Below, piece by piece: positions 18,996 through 26,634 of a stretch of 33,668 nucleotides of DNA (position 1 is its first letter; each line of letters starts with the position of its first letter). The notes under the pieces were generated by a model. That model saw only the letters and a list, made by a program, of their open reading frames with translations. It made no database searches and was not told where the DNA came from. This stretch comes from Rhodanobacter sp. B04. Lineage in GTDB: Bacteria > Pseudomonadota > Gammaproteobacteria > Xanthomonadales > Rhodanobacteraceae. The stretch is from NCBI RefSeq assembly GCF_002001125.1, contig NZ_MUNV01000022.1, positions 1 through 33,668 on the forward strand, written 5' to 3'. The position numbers and the translations under genes were made by a program.

Positions 18996-21896
18996 TCAGA
19001 ACTTCACCGTGGCACGCGCCCAGTAGTAGCGGCCGATCGTGTCGTAGGTGGAGGCATCCACGTTGTAGTTCGTGCCGTTCTGATAGACCAGCGGCGGTAT
19101 CTTGTCGCTGAGGTTGTCCACGCCGACATCGATCCGGGTATGCCACGACGGGACCTCATAGCCAAGCTGGATCGAGTGATACAGCACCGAGGCCATCGGA
19201 AGGTTGACGCCGGGGATGGCGGCATCCGCATTCACGTTGGTCAGGTGATTGATGTAGCGCGTCTGCCACTGCGCGCTCCAGTTGCCCAGCGTCCAGTTGA
19301 ACGTGAGCGTGCCGCGCCAACGCGTCATGTTGCCGAATTGCTGGGTGAAGGTACCGGCATAGTTGACCGTGTGCGCGCCCGGCTGGCCGGGCGTGGCGTC
19401 GTTGTTGTAGGTGGAGAGATAAGTGCTGGCGAAGCCTGCCTTGAAGTCGCCTGGATTCACGCTGCCAAGATCGAAATGCGGGATCTTGTAGTTCAGCGTG
19501 AAGTCGACGCCGCTGGTGCTGAGGTTGCCCAGGTTGACCACCGGCGTGTCGATCACATTGATCTGGCCCGCCAGCTGGGTGTTGCTGCCGTAGCGGCTGA
19601 TCAACGAGCAATACGGGCTGCTGTTGTTGGCAAAGCAGCTGTCGACCACCGTCGTGGCGGAAATCGGCGTCAGCAGGTCACTCAGGTAGATGTGCCAGAA
19701 GTCGACGCTGGTGGACAGGCCCTCTGCCCAGCTGGGGTTGTAGACCAGGCCGAAATCAATCGATTTGCCCTGTTCCGGCTTGAGCGACTGACCGACCGTG
19801 CTGGCGCCCGAGTAATACGTGTTGACCTGTTGATTGGTGTTCACCCAGCCGACGGGAACGGACTGGCAGGCGGCGGCATGCTGCGCGAGCTGGGCCGCCG
19901 TGAGGCCGACGCAGGGATCGTTCAAGTTCGGCTGGACCAGGGTGATGCCGTCATAGAGTTCATCCAGATTGGGCGCGCGGAATACCTGGGTCACCGTGCC
20001 GCGGACCAGCAGGTCGGCGATCGGCCGCCACTCGACGGCGATCTTGCCGTTGGTGGTCGAGCCGCTGCTGTCGTAGTCGGACGCGCGCACGCCAAGGTCG
20101 AGATTCAACGAATACGCTCCCGGTAGCTGCGACAGCAGCGGGATCAGCGATTCGGCATAGATCTCCTTGACGTTGTCGCTGCCGCGGCCCGGCGAACCGC
20201 AGCCCTCCTGCAATATCTGGCATTTGCCGGTGGCGAGGTCGAGCACGGCATCGGGGGTAACCGTGTAATTCATCGTCTGCTCGCGGTACAGCGCGCCTAC
20301 GGCCAGCTGCATGGCACCTGCCGGCAGGTCCCACAGTTCGCCATTGGCGTCGAACTGCACCTGCTTCGTGGCATTGGTGAACACGTACACTGGATCGTCG
20401 ACCAGGCCTTTCAACGCGGCCGTCTGGTTGGCCTGGTCGAAGATGTTCACGCCACTGTTGATCGCCGCCTGGAAGTCGGCGATGTTGAGTTCGTTGTAAT
20501 CGCGCTGCGTGCGGTTGGCATGGCCATAGTCGATCGAGGCATCCCAGTTCCAGCTGCTCTGGCCGAACATGCCGCGCAGGCCGGTGTTGACCTGCACGTT
20601 CTGGGTGTCATAGGTGTGCAGACGGTTACCGGCCCCGGTCAGTCGGGTATTGAAACCATAGCCGCCATTCGGATCGTTCGGGTTTGCCGGATCGGTGCCG
20701 AAGGTGATGCCGAACGGGTTGATCGGATTGCTGGCCGCCACGTACCAGCCGTCGCTGTTGGCCGAGGTCGGCGCAGGTGCGTCCTGGCCGCTCGACTGGG
20801 TATGGTTGAAGAACGCATTCGCGAAGAAGGTCAGGTTGCTGGTGAGGTTGTAGCTGCCGAGCACGAAGGCGTCGGTGCGCTGTTGCTGGGTCTGGATGTA
20901 GTTGTACGTGTTGTAGTTGTACGCATCCGAAGGGTAGTGGTCGCAGCGGTAATCGCTTTGGCTCGATCCGTTGCCCTGCGCCAGCGTGATGAGGGATGTC
21001 CCGTTATTGCTGGTGCAGCCGTATTGGCTGCCGATCGACGCGGGTACCTGGATCTTGCCGGTCGGGATGGTGCTGGAACCGGAAGAGGTGAGCGCGCCGC
21101 TGGACAGGTACAGCGGATGCGAAGAGAACTTGCGCTGGCTGGCCAGCGCGGCGTCGTACTTGTTGTAGTCGAGGCCGCCGACGATGTTGTAGTTGTCGCC
21201 GCTCATGCCGCCGGTCAGGCTGATGCCGTGCCGCTGGCCGTCGCCATGGCTTGAGATGCCGTCGTTGATGCTGGCTTCGACGCCCTTGTAGTCCTTGCGC
21301 AGGATGAAGTTGACCACGCCGCCGATCGCGTCGGAGCCATACACCGTCGAGGCGCCCTCGGCCAGCACGTCGACCCGCTCGATCATGTTCTGCGGGATCA
21401 TGTTGACATCGGCATTGGCCATGCGCTGGCCGTCGATCAGGACCAGGGTGCGGTTGACGCCCAGGCCGCGCAACGAGATGCGCGCGGCACCATCGCCGCC
21501 CTCCAGTGTCGGGCTGGCGACGCCGCCGCCGTTGGTGTTGTTCTGGGTGTTGGTCGCGTTGCCGGAGATGCTGGGTAGTGCCTGCAGCACATTGCCCATG
21601 GTCGGATTGCCGGCATTGGTGATCGCTGCGCGATCCACCATCGTCACCGGACTGGACGTCTCGGCGTCGACGCGCCGGATCAGCGAGCCGGTGACGACGA
21701 CCGCCTTCAAGGTCTTTGCGTTGCTCGTGGATGCCGCCTCCGGTTGAGCCTGGCCGTTGGCCGGAGCATTGCTTCCTGTCGCGGTGCCGGCTGCCTGGTC
21801 CTGCGCATGTACCCCGGCGCTGCCCAGTGACATGGTGGCGAAAAGTGCGCTGGACAGTGCCAGCGCGAGCCGGTTGTGAGGCAATACACGATGCAT
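18996..21896 (-). CDS. TonB-dependent outer-membrane receptor
   Basis: A 966-residue outer-membrane ligand-gated porin energised by TonB-ExbBD. The signal peptide is about residues 1-31 (ending GVHAQ). A Gln/Ala-rich linker leads to a TonB-box-like strand (about 62-72, TLKAVVVTGSLI). The plug domain (about 80-225) contains SPVTMVDRAAI, ISLRGLGVNRTLVLIDGQRM, MIPQNMIERVDVLAEGASTV and YGSDAIGGVVNFILRK. A long barrel of alternating strands ends in a terminal aromatic residue (YYWARATVKF), as expected for BamA-dependent assembly. Loops are Asn/Gly/Ser-rich. The substrate cannot be read from sequence; this subfamily in xanthomonads is often linked to oligosaccharide or peptide uptake. GGGGAG precedes the ATG. 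Confidence 0.95.
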   Translation of the reverse strand: MHRVLPHNRLALALSSALFATMSLGSAGVHAQDQAAGTATGSNAPANGQAQPEAASTSNAKTLKAVVVTGSLIRRVDAETSSPVTMVDRAAITNAGNPTMGNVLQALPSISGNATNTQNNTNGGGVASPTLEGGDGAARISLRGLGVNRTLVLIDGQRMANADVNMIPQNMIERVDVLAEGASTVYGSDAIGGVVNFILRKDYKGVEASINDGISSHGDGQRHGISLTGGMSGDNYNIVGGLDYNKYDAALASQRKFSSHPLYLSSGALTSSGSSTIPTGKIQVPASIGSQYGCTSNNGTSLITLAQGNGSSQSDYRCDHYPSDAYNYNTYNYIQTQQQRTDAFVLGSYNLTSNLTFFANAFFNHTQSSGQDAPAPTSANSDGWYVAASNPINPFGITFGTDPANPNDPNGGYGFNTRLTGAGNRLHTYDTQNVQVNTGLRGMFGQSSWNWDASIDYGHANRTQRDYNELNIADFQAAINSGVNIFDQANQTAALKGLVDDPVYVFTNATKQVQFDANGELWDLPAGAMQLAVGALYREQTMNYTVTPDAVLDLATGKCQILQEGCGSPGRGSDNVKEIYAESLIPLLSQLPGAYSLNLDLGVRASDYDSSGSTTNGKIAVEWRPIADLLVRGTVTQVFRAPNLDELYDGITLVQPNLNDPCVGLTAAQLAQHAAACQSVPVGWVNTNQQVNTYYSGASTVGQSLKPEQGKSIDFGLVYNPSWAEGLSTSVDFWHIYLSDLLTPISATTVVDSCFANNSSPYCSLISRYGSNTQLAGQINVIDTPVVNLGNLSTSGVDFTLNYKIPHFDLGSVNPGDFKAGFASTYLSTYNNDATPGQPGAHTVNYAGTFTQQFGNMTRWRGTLTFNWTLGNWSAQWQTRYINHLTNVNADAAIPGVNLPMASVLYHSIQLGYEVPSWHTRIDVGVDNLSDKIPPLVYQNGTNYNVDASTYDTIGRYYWARATVKF

Positions 21897-22330
21897 GAAG
21901 TTCTCCCCGATCTTGATGGATGGTCCGGGACTTCATGGTGGCAGCGCTTCCGGGCAGACACATCCAAACGAGCGCTTCATTGCGGCCCTCTCCCAAGGGC
22001 ACACCTGCCGCCATGATCCGGTTTCGTGTGAGCTACTGCGATTGCAAACGTCGTGATCTGCCATTTCCCCCATGGCAAACAAACTGCTTGATCCTGGAGG
22101 TTAGTGGGTATCACCGGAGGAAAATGCAGATCGGTTAGCAGGATCACACGGGGCAGCAAAAAAAAATAGCGCCACGACACCATTTCGAGGGCTGGCGACA
22201 ACCGCGCGCCGTGTTCGCGCAAGAGCTTGCTGCGGCTCGTTTGCGTGCCACGCCGGGCTGGCGGCGTGGCTGGACAGTCGGCAACATCGCGCGTAAACAC
22301 GGTCTGCAGCGTCCCTCCACGAGGATCCGC
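21897..22330. promoter_or_regulatory. 434-base intergenic region between the divergent receptor and DUF4126 genes
   Basis: I see no convincing gene here. It contains a LacI-operator-like palindrome TGGCAGCGCTTCCG (21939-21952) centred about 50 bases before the receptor ATG, and a second AGCGCT core at 21971-21976. There is also a TGCCAT/ATGGCA inverted repeat (22059-22077), an A9 tract (22158-22166) and an 8-bp hairpin GCCACGCC/GGCGTGGC (22246-22253 with 22263-22270) in the leader of the plus-strand gene. I could not place -10/-35 pairs with confidence for either gene. Confidence 0.4.
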
Positions 22331-22939
22331 ATGGACATGTTGTCGAACGTCGCGCTGGCCGGTGGCCTGGCCTGGGCCAGCGGCATCCGGCTGTACGCCA
22401 CGGTCTTCGTGGCCGGCATGCTGGGCCGGTTCGGCTATGTGCACCTGCCGGACGGCCTGCTGCCGTTGACCGACACCTGGGTGCTGGCGGTGTCCGGGGT
22501 GCTGATGCTGTGCGAGTTCCTGGCTGACAAGGTGCCGGCGTTCGACAGCGCCTGGGACGCGGTGCATACCTTCATCCGCATCCCGATCGGCACCTTGCTG
22601 GCCTGGGGCGTGTTCAGGGATTCCGGCGCCGGTACCCAGCTGGCGGCGGCCCTGCTCGGCGGCGCGCTGGTCGCCGGCACGCATTTCACCAAGGCCGGCA
22701 CGCGGGCCTTGATCAACACCTCACCGGAGCCTTTCAGCAACTGGGGCGCCAGCGTGGGCGAGGACGTCAGCTGGCTCGGCGGCCTGTACCTGATGTGGCG
22801 GCACCCGCTGGTGTTGCTGATCCTGCTCGGCCTGTTCGTGCTGCTGATGTGCTGGATGCTGCCGCGCATCGTGCGTGGCCTGCGTGCCTTGCGGCAGCGC
22901 CTGCAACGGCTACGCGCGACCCTGTCCGGCAGCGCTTGA
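22331..22939 (+). CDS. DUF4126 family membrane protein
   Basis: 202 residues from the ATG at 22331 (MDMLSNVALAGGLAWASGIR), which has GAGG 7 bases upstream. The frame continues upstream without a family match. Hydrophobic segments lie at about 5-33, 47-64, 85-97, 103-123 and 155-180. The DUF4126 features are an N-terminal GGLAWASGIRLYATVFVAG, a middle FLADKVPAFDSAWD motif, and SPEPFSNWGASVGEDVSW (about 135-152). It ends in a basic amphipathic tail. Inner-membrane location is expected; function is unknown. It converges on the aminopeptidase gene. The gap of 17 bases leads into a hairpin (22951-22965, CGCGGC/GCCGCG) that contains the opposing stop codon. Confidence 0.85.
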   Translation: MDMLSNVALAGGLAWASGIRLYATVFVAGMLGRFGYVHLPDGLLPLTDTWVLAVSGVLMLCEFLADKVPAFDSAWDAVHTFIRIPIGTLLAWGVFRDSGAGTQLAAALLGGALVAGTHFTKAGTRALINTSPEPFSNWGASVGEDVSWLGGLYLMWRHPLVLLILLGLFVLLMCWMLPRIVRGLRALRQRLQRLRATLSGSA

Positions 22940-22956
22940 GTGGCGCTGCTCGCGGC

Positions 22957-24336
22957 TCAGCCGCGATAGCGCTGCTGCAGGAACGCGAACAGCGCACGCA
23001 AGCCCATCGCCTCGCCGCCGCGCGGCCGGCCGGGACGGTCGCTGTCGTTCCACGCGTAGGTATCCAGGTGCAGCCACGGCGTGCCGTCCGGCACGAAGCG
23101 CTCCAGGTACAGCGCCGCGGTGATCGCCCCCGCATGCCGTGACGGCCCCGCATTGGCGAAATCGGCCAGGTAGGAATCGAGCATCCGGCGATACGGGCGC
23201 CACAACGGCAGCCGCCACAGCGGGTCGTCGACCGCATGGCCGGCCGCCAGCGCGGCCGCGGCGACGGCTTCGTCGTTGGCGAACAGCGCCGGCAGATCCG
23301 GCCCCAGCGCGACGCGTGCGGCGCCGGTGAGCGTGGCGAAATCGACGATCAGTTCCGGTTGCTGTTCGGCGCCGTAGGCCAGCGCGTCGCACAGCACCAG
23401 CCGGCCCTCGGCGTCGGTGTTGTCGATCTCCACGGTGAGGCCGGCGCGAGTGGTGATCACTTCGCCCGGACGCATCGCGTTGCCGGCCACGGAGTTCTCC
23501 ACCGCCGGAACCAGCAGGGTCAGCCGCACCGGCAGCTTCGCCTGCATGATCAGCCCGGCCAGGGCGATCGCGTGCGCGGCGCCGCCCATGTCTTTCTTCA
23601 TCCAGCGCATGCCGTCGGACGATTTCAGGTCGAGGCCGCCGGTGTCGAAGCACACGCCCTTGCCGACCACCACCAGTTTCGGATGGCTGGACTTGCCCCA
23701 GTTCAGCTCGATCAGCCGTGGCGCGCGATGGCTGGCGCGGCCGACCGCGTGGATGGTCGGAAAGTTGGCCTTGAGCAGCTCGTCGCCGACCCACTCGCGC
23801 ACTTTCGCCTTGTGCGCCTTGCCGAGCTGCTTGACCGCATGCGCGAGCTGTTGCGGGCCCATGTCCTCGGTCGGCGTGTTGACCAGGTCGCGTACCAGCC
23901 CGGTGGCCTGCACCAGCGGCGCCAGTTGCTGCAGCTCGTCGGCGGACACGGCGAGCCGCGCCGGTGCGCGCCTGGCCTGGCGATAGCGGGTGAACTGGTA
24001 GGCACCCAGCGCCCAGCCGAGGGCAGCCTGGTGCGGATCGGCCAGCACGCCTTCGGCGGCAAGGTGATAGTTCGCCTCGGGCAGGATGCCGGGCAGGCCC
24101 GCCAGCGCGCCGAGGGAGTCATGCGCATCGACGCCGACCAGCACACGCACCAGCTTGCCCGCCACATCCGCCAGCAAGGCAAACGTGCCCGGCGCGGCTT
24201 CGAAGCCGCTGTCGCTCAGCCAGCGCCGTTGCGCGGCGCTGAGCCGGCGGCGGCTCGCGGCATAGTGCGCGGCGTCGGTGGTCTCGATGGGGATGCTGTG
24301 GCGGTTGCCGGGCAGGTGTTCGATCAGGGCGGACAT
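22957..24336 (-). CDS. Leucyl aminopeptidase family protein (M17)
   Basis: A di-metal cytosolic aminopeptidase that removes N-terminal residues. 459 residues from the ATG at 24336 (MSALIEHLPG), with a GAAGGAT ribosome binding site just upstream. The divergent N-terminal domain covers about 1-150. The M17 catalytic domain has every expected residue, in the spacing of E. coli PepA: K226, D231, K238 (VGKGVCFDTGGLDLKSSDG), D249 (KKDMGGA), D308, E310 and R312 (NTDAEGRL). It is closer to the shorter PepA-like group than to PepA proper. It follows the HAD phosphatase gene by 88 bases on the same strand. Confidence 0.93.
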   Translation of the reverse strand: MSALIEHLPGNRHSIPIETTDAAHYAASRRRLSAAQRRWLSDSGFEAAPGTFALLADVAGKLVRVLVGVDAHDSLGALAGLPGILPEANYHLAAEGVLADPHQAALGWALGAYQFTRYRQARRAPARLAVSADELQQLAPLVQATGLVRDLVNTPTEDMGPQQLAHAVKQLGKAHKAKVREWVGDELLKANFPTIHAVGRASHRAPRLIELNWGKSSHPKLVVVGKGVCFDTGGLDLKSSDGMRWMKKDMGGAAHAIALAGLIMQAKLPVRLTLLVPAVENSVAGNAMRPGEVITTRAGLTVEIDNTDAEGRLVLCDALAYGAEQQPELIVDFATLTGAARVALGPDLPALFANDEAVAAAALAAGHAVDDPLWRLPLWRPYRRMLDSYLADFANAGPSRHAGAITAALYLERFVPDGTPWLHLDTYAWNDSDRPGRPRGGEAMGLRALFAFLQQRYRG

Positions 24337-24424
24337 GCGGGATCCTTCGGGCTGGCGGCGGCACGGTGAGCCGCCGATGGCGTGACAGTCAATCGCCAAT
24401 CATGCGCGATTTGCCGGGCGCTGC

Positions 24425-25126
24425 CTATGCGGCGCAAGGCTGTGCCTCGAGCCAGTCGGCCAGCGCGGTCATGCTGCGCAGATCGAGCTCCGGCGCCGGC
24501 CCCAGCTCGGGTGGCCACGGCTCGCCGGCGCGGTTGATCCAGGCCGTGCGCAGGCCGGCCTCGCGCGCGCCGACCATGTCCATCGCCGGATCGTCGCCGA
24601 CGTGCAGGATCTGCGCGGGCGCCACGCCAAGCCGTTCGGCGGCGGCCACGAAAATGCGTGGATCGGGTTTGGCCATGCCACTGTCGCGGGCGCAGATGTG
24701 GTGGGCGAAGTGCGCGTGGATGCCGATGCGCTGCAGGTCGGCATTGCCGTTGGTCAGGCTGGCCAGCGGCCAGCGCGCGGTGATCCGCTGCAAGGCCGGC
24801 AGGCTGTCCGGATACAGCTCGACGCTGTTGCGCGCCGCGAAGTAGATCTCCCACAGCGCGTCCACCGGCGCGGGGGCGATGCCGCAGGCGGCAAACGCAT
24901 GCTGCAGGGTGAGCTGGCGCTGGGTGGTGAAGTCATGCGCCAGGTCGAGCCGCTCGGCGGCGACCCGATTGCGCAATTCGCGCATGGCCGCGATCGGCCA
25001 TGCGCGTGCGACATCCGGGTAGTGCTGCTGCAGCCACGCATCGACGGCCTGCTCCGCGCGCTCCAGGGCCGGCTGGACCGGCCACAGGGTATCGTCCAGA
25101 TCCAGCGTCAGCGCGACTATCCGCAC
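24425..25126 (-). CDS. HAD-superfamily phosphatase, YigB-like
   Basis: 233 residues from a GTG start at 25126 (MRIVALTLDLDDTLWP). Family proteins start at this point, and there is no better upstream codon. HAD motif I is D9-L-D11 (nucleophile and acid/base), motif II T125 (SLTNGNAD), motif III K153 (SGMAKPDP) and motif IV D178/D179 plus D183 (ILHVGDDPAMDMVGA). A helical C1 cap lies at about 17-100. The LTNGNA and ILHVGDD segments closely resemble E. coli YigB, which dephosphorylates the riboflavin intermediate 5-amino-6-(5-phosphoribitylamino)uracil. That substrate is an inference here. It starts 12 bases after the stop of the PstS-LysM gene and is probably co-transcribed with it. Confidence 0.87.
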   Translation of the reverse strand: MRIVALTLDLDDTLWPVQPALERAEQAVDAWLQQHYPDVARAWPIAAMRELRNRVAAERLDLAHDFTTQRQLTLQHAFAACGIAPAPVDALWEIYFAARNSVELYPDSLPALQRITARWPLASLTNGNADLQRIGIHAHFAHHICARDSGMAKPDPRIFVAAAERLGVAPAQILHVGDDPAMDMVGAREAGLRTAWINRAGEPWPPELGPAPELDLRSMTALADWLEAQPCAA

Positions 25127-25138
25127 GGGATCGCTGAC

Positions 25139-26416
25139 TCAGCGGTCGCTGATCTGCAGCGTCTGGCCGAGCTTGATCTGATCGTTCTTGAGGTGGTTCC
25201 AGTCGCGCAGCTGGGCCACGCTGACGGAATTCTTTTCCGCGATCGACGACAAGGTGTCGCCCTTGGCCACCGTATAGGTCGTGTTGTCGGCCGGGGCCGA
25301 ATGGGCGGCGGCGCTGGGCTGGCTTGCAGTCTCGCTGGCCGCACTCGGCGCACTGGCCGGAGGCGTGCTCGCGGGCGGCCTGCTCATGCTGCTGGTGCGC
25401 TGTTGTGCAGCGGCCAGCGTGTTTATCGCGGCGATCGAGGCATCGGCGCGCGCGCCGGCATTCGGCGTCGTTTCGAGGCGGCTTGGCCGCACACCCAGTT
25501 CAGCGAAGATCTCGTTGCGGCGGGCATCCTCCATCGAGGCCAGCGCGATGCCATCCTGGTACGGCAGCACGGCGTGCTTGCGCATCGCAGCCTTGGCGGG
25601 CTCGGTCTGCAGGAAGTCGATGAAAGCCTGGACCTCCGCCGCCTTCGGGCTGCGCGGGTTGGTCACCAGGTACAGCGGGGTGAACAGCACATAGCTGCCG
25701 TCGGCCAGGTTGGCGCTGTTGGCCATCTTGCCGTTGATCGAGACGGCCTTGAGCTTGGGATTGCCGTAGATATCGGCCATCGTGGCGGCGCCAAAACCGT
25801 TCGGGTTGAGTGCCACGCCCTCTTCGAGCTTGTGCGTGTTGACGTACAGCCGTGGCGCGGCGACCGGCTGGTTGCCGCGGCCGAACAGCAGGCTGCGCAG
25901 GCTGTACTCCACACCGTCACCGGGGCTGGCCACCGCGTAGACATCGATCGGCGCGTTGCTGCCGCCGACCTGGCTCCAGTTGGTGATCTTGCCGTAGTAG
26001 ATGTCGTGCACCTGCTTCAGCGTGAGGTTGCTGACCGGATTGGACGCATGGGTGATGATCACCAGCGCGTCCCAGGCCACCGGGGTGAACGTGAGGTTGG
26101 TGTTTTCCGAGGTGCCGTCGCTGGCGCGCGCACTGCCTGCCAGGTCGGCCGCGCCACTGGCCACCGCGTCGATGCCCGAGGCCGTGTTGAACGGCTGCAG
26201 CTCGATGCTGCCGTGCCCGGTCTTCTGCCATGCGAGCGCCACTTCGTTGACGACGCCGGTAGCGGTGGCGACGTCGCCACGCCAGATCAGGGTGGTTTTC
26301 GCCGGCGCCGTGGACTTGGCGTGAGTGTGTGCTTTCGTTTTGGCGAACGCCGGGGCAGTGACGAAGCAGGTCCCGAGCAGGGCAATCGACAACAGGTGGG
26401 CAAGACGGACAGACAT
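25139..26416 (-). CDS. PstS-like phosphate-binding domain fused to a LysM domain
   Basis: 425 residues from the ATG at 26416 (MSVRLAHLLSIALLGTCFVT), chosen because it opens a signal peptide (1 to about 25, ending PAFA). An extended reading frame upstream lacks a signal. Residues about 40-300 are a periplasmic binding domain of the PstS type: IWRGDVATATGVVNEV, SGIDAVASGAADLAGSARAS, LKQVHDIYYGKITNWSQVGG and NGFGAATMADI. A Pro/Ser/Ala-rich linker (about 340-378) leads to one LysM peptidoglycan-binding domain (380-423, TYTVAKGDTLSSIAEKNSVS). No pstC, pstA, pstB or phoU is nearby. The fusion suggests a wall-attached phosphate or anion scavenger or sensor rather than a transporter subunit. Confidence 0.85.
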   Translation of the reverse strand: MSVRLAHLLSIALLGTCFVTAPAFAKTKAHTHAKSTAPAKTTLIWRGDVATATGVVNEVALAWQKTGHGSIELQPFNTASGIDAVASGAADLAGSARASDGTSENTNLTFTPVAWDALVIITHASNPVSNLTLKQVHDIYYGKITNWSQVGGSNAPIDVYAVASPGDGVEYSLRSLLFGRGNQPVAAPRLYVNTHKLEEGVALNPNGFGAATMADIYGNPKLKAVSINGKMANSANLADGSYVLFTPLYLVTNPRSPKAAEVQAFIDFLQTEPAKAAMRKHAVLPYQDGIALASMEDARRNEIFAELGVRPSRLETTPNAGARADASIAAINTLAAAQQRTSSMSRPPASTPPASAPSAASETASQPSAAAHSAPADNTTYTVAKGDTLSSIAEKNSVSVAQLRDWNHLKNDQIKLGQTLQISDR

Positions 26417-26562
26417 GGTGGTGGGGAACCTCGGCGTGGTGGGGAGGTGAACTGAGCGGGCATGTCGCCCTGCGGGCGCGCATACGTTGAGATGGACAGG
26501 GTATTTCATCGACCTGAACACAAAACATCAAGCACTTCCATGAGTTTGCACCCGGGTGCCGC

Positions 26563-26591
26563 GCCAGGCTGTGCCGTACGGCACGCCTGGC
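26563..26591 (-). terminator. Terminator-like hairpin downstream of degP
   Basis: GCCAGGC (26563-26569) pairs with GCCTGGC (26585-26591), and inside it GTGCC pairs with GGCAC around a GTAC loop, with one unpaired T. That makes a stem of about 12 bp, 44 bases beyond the degP stop on the minus strand. A further perfect palindrome GCACCCGGGTGC is at 26548-26559. There is no T-tract, so termination strength is uncertain. The remaining sequence to 26417 is the leader of the PstS-LysM gene. Confidence 0.5.
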
Positions 26592-26634
26592 AGGCGATCC
26601 ATCACGCAGTTTCAGCCATCGCGATGTTCCCGGG

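Noticed and set aside
21920..22138. 72-codon plus-strand frame, and within it a short frame MQIG with a good Shine-Dalgarno (ATG at 22124)
   Set aside because: The long frame overlaps the receptor leader and has no recognisable character. The 4-codon frame has no attenuator-like sequence after it.
22951..22965. CGCGGC/GCCGCG hairpin at the convergent ends of the DUF4126 and aminopeptidase genes
   Set aside because: Only 6 bp with a triloop and no T-tract. It is mentioned with the gene but is too weak to call a terminator.
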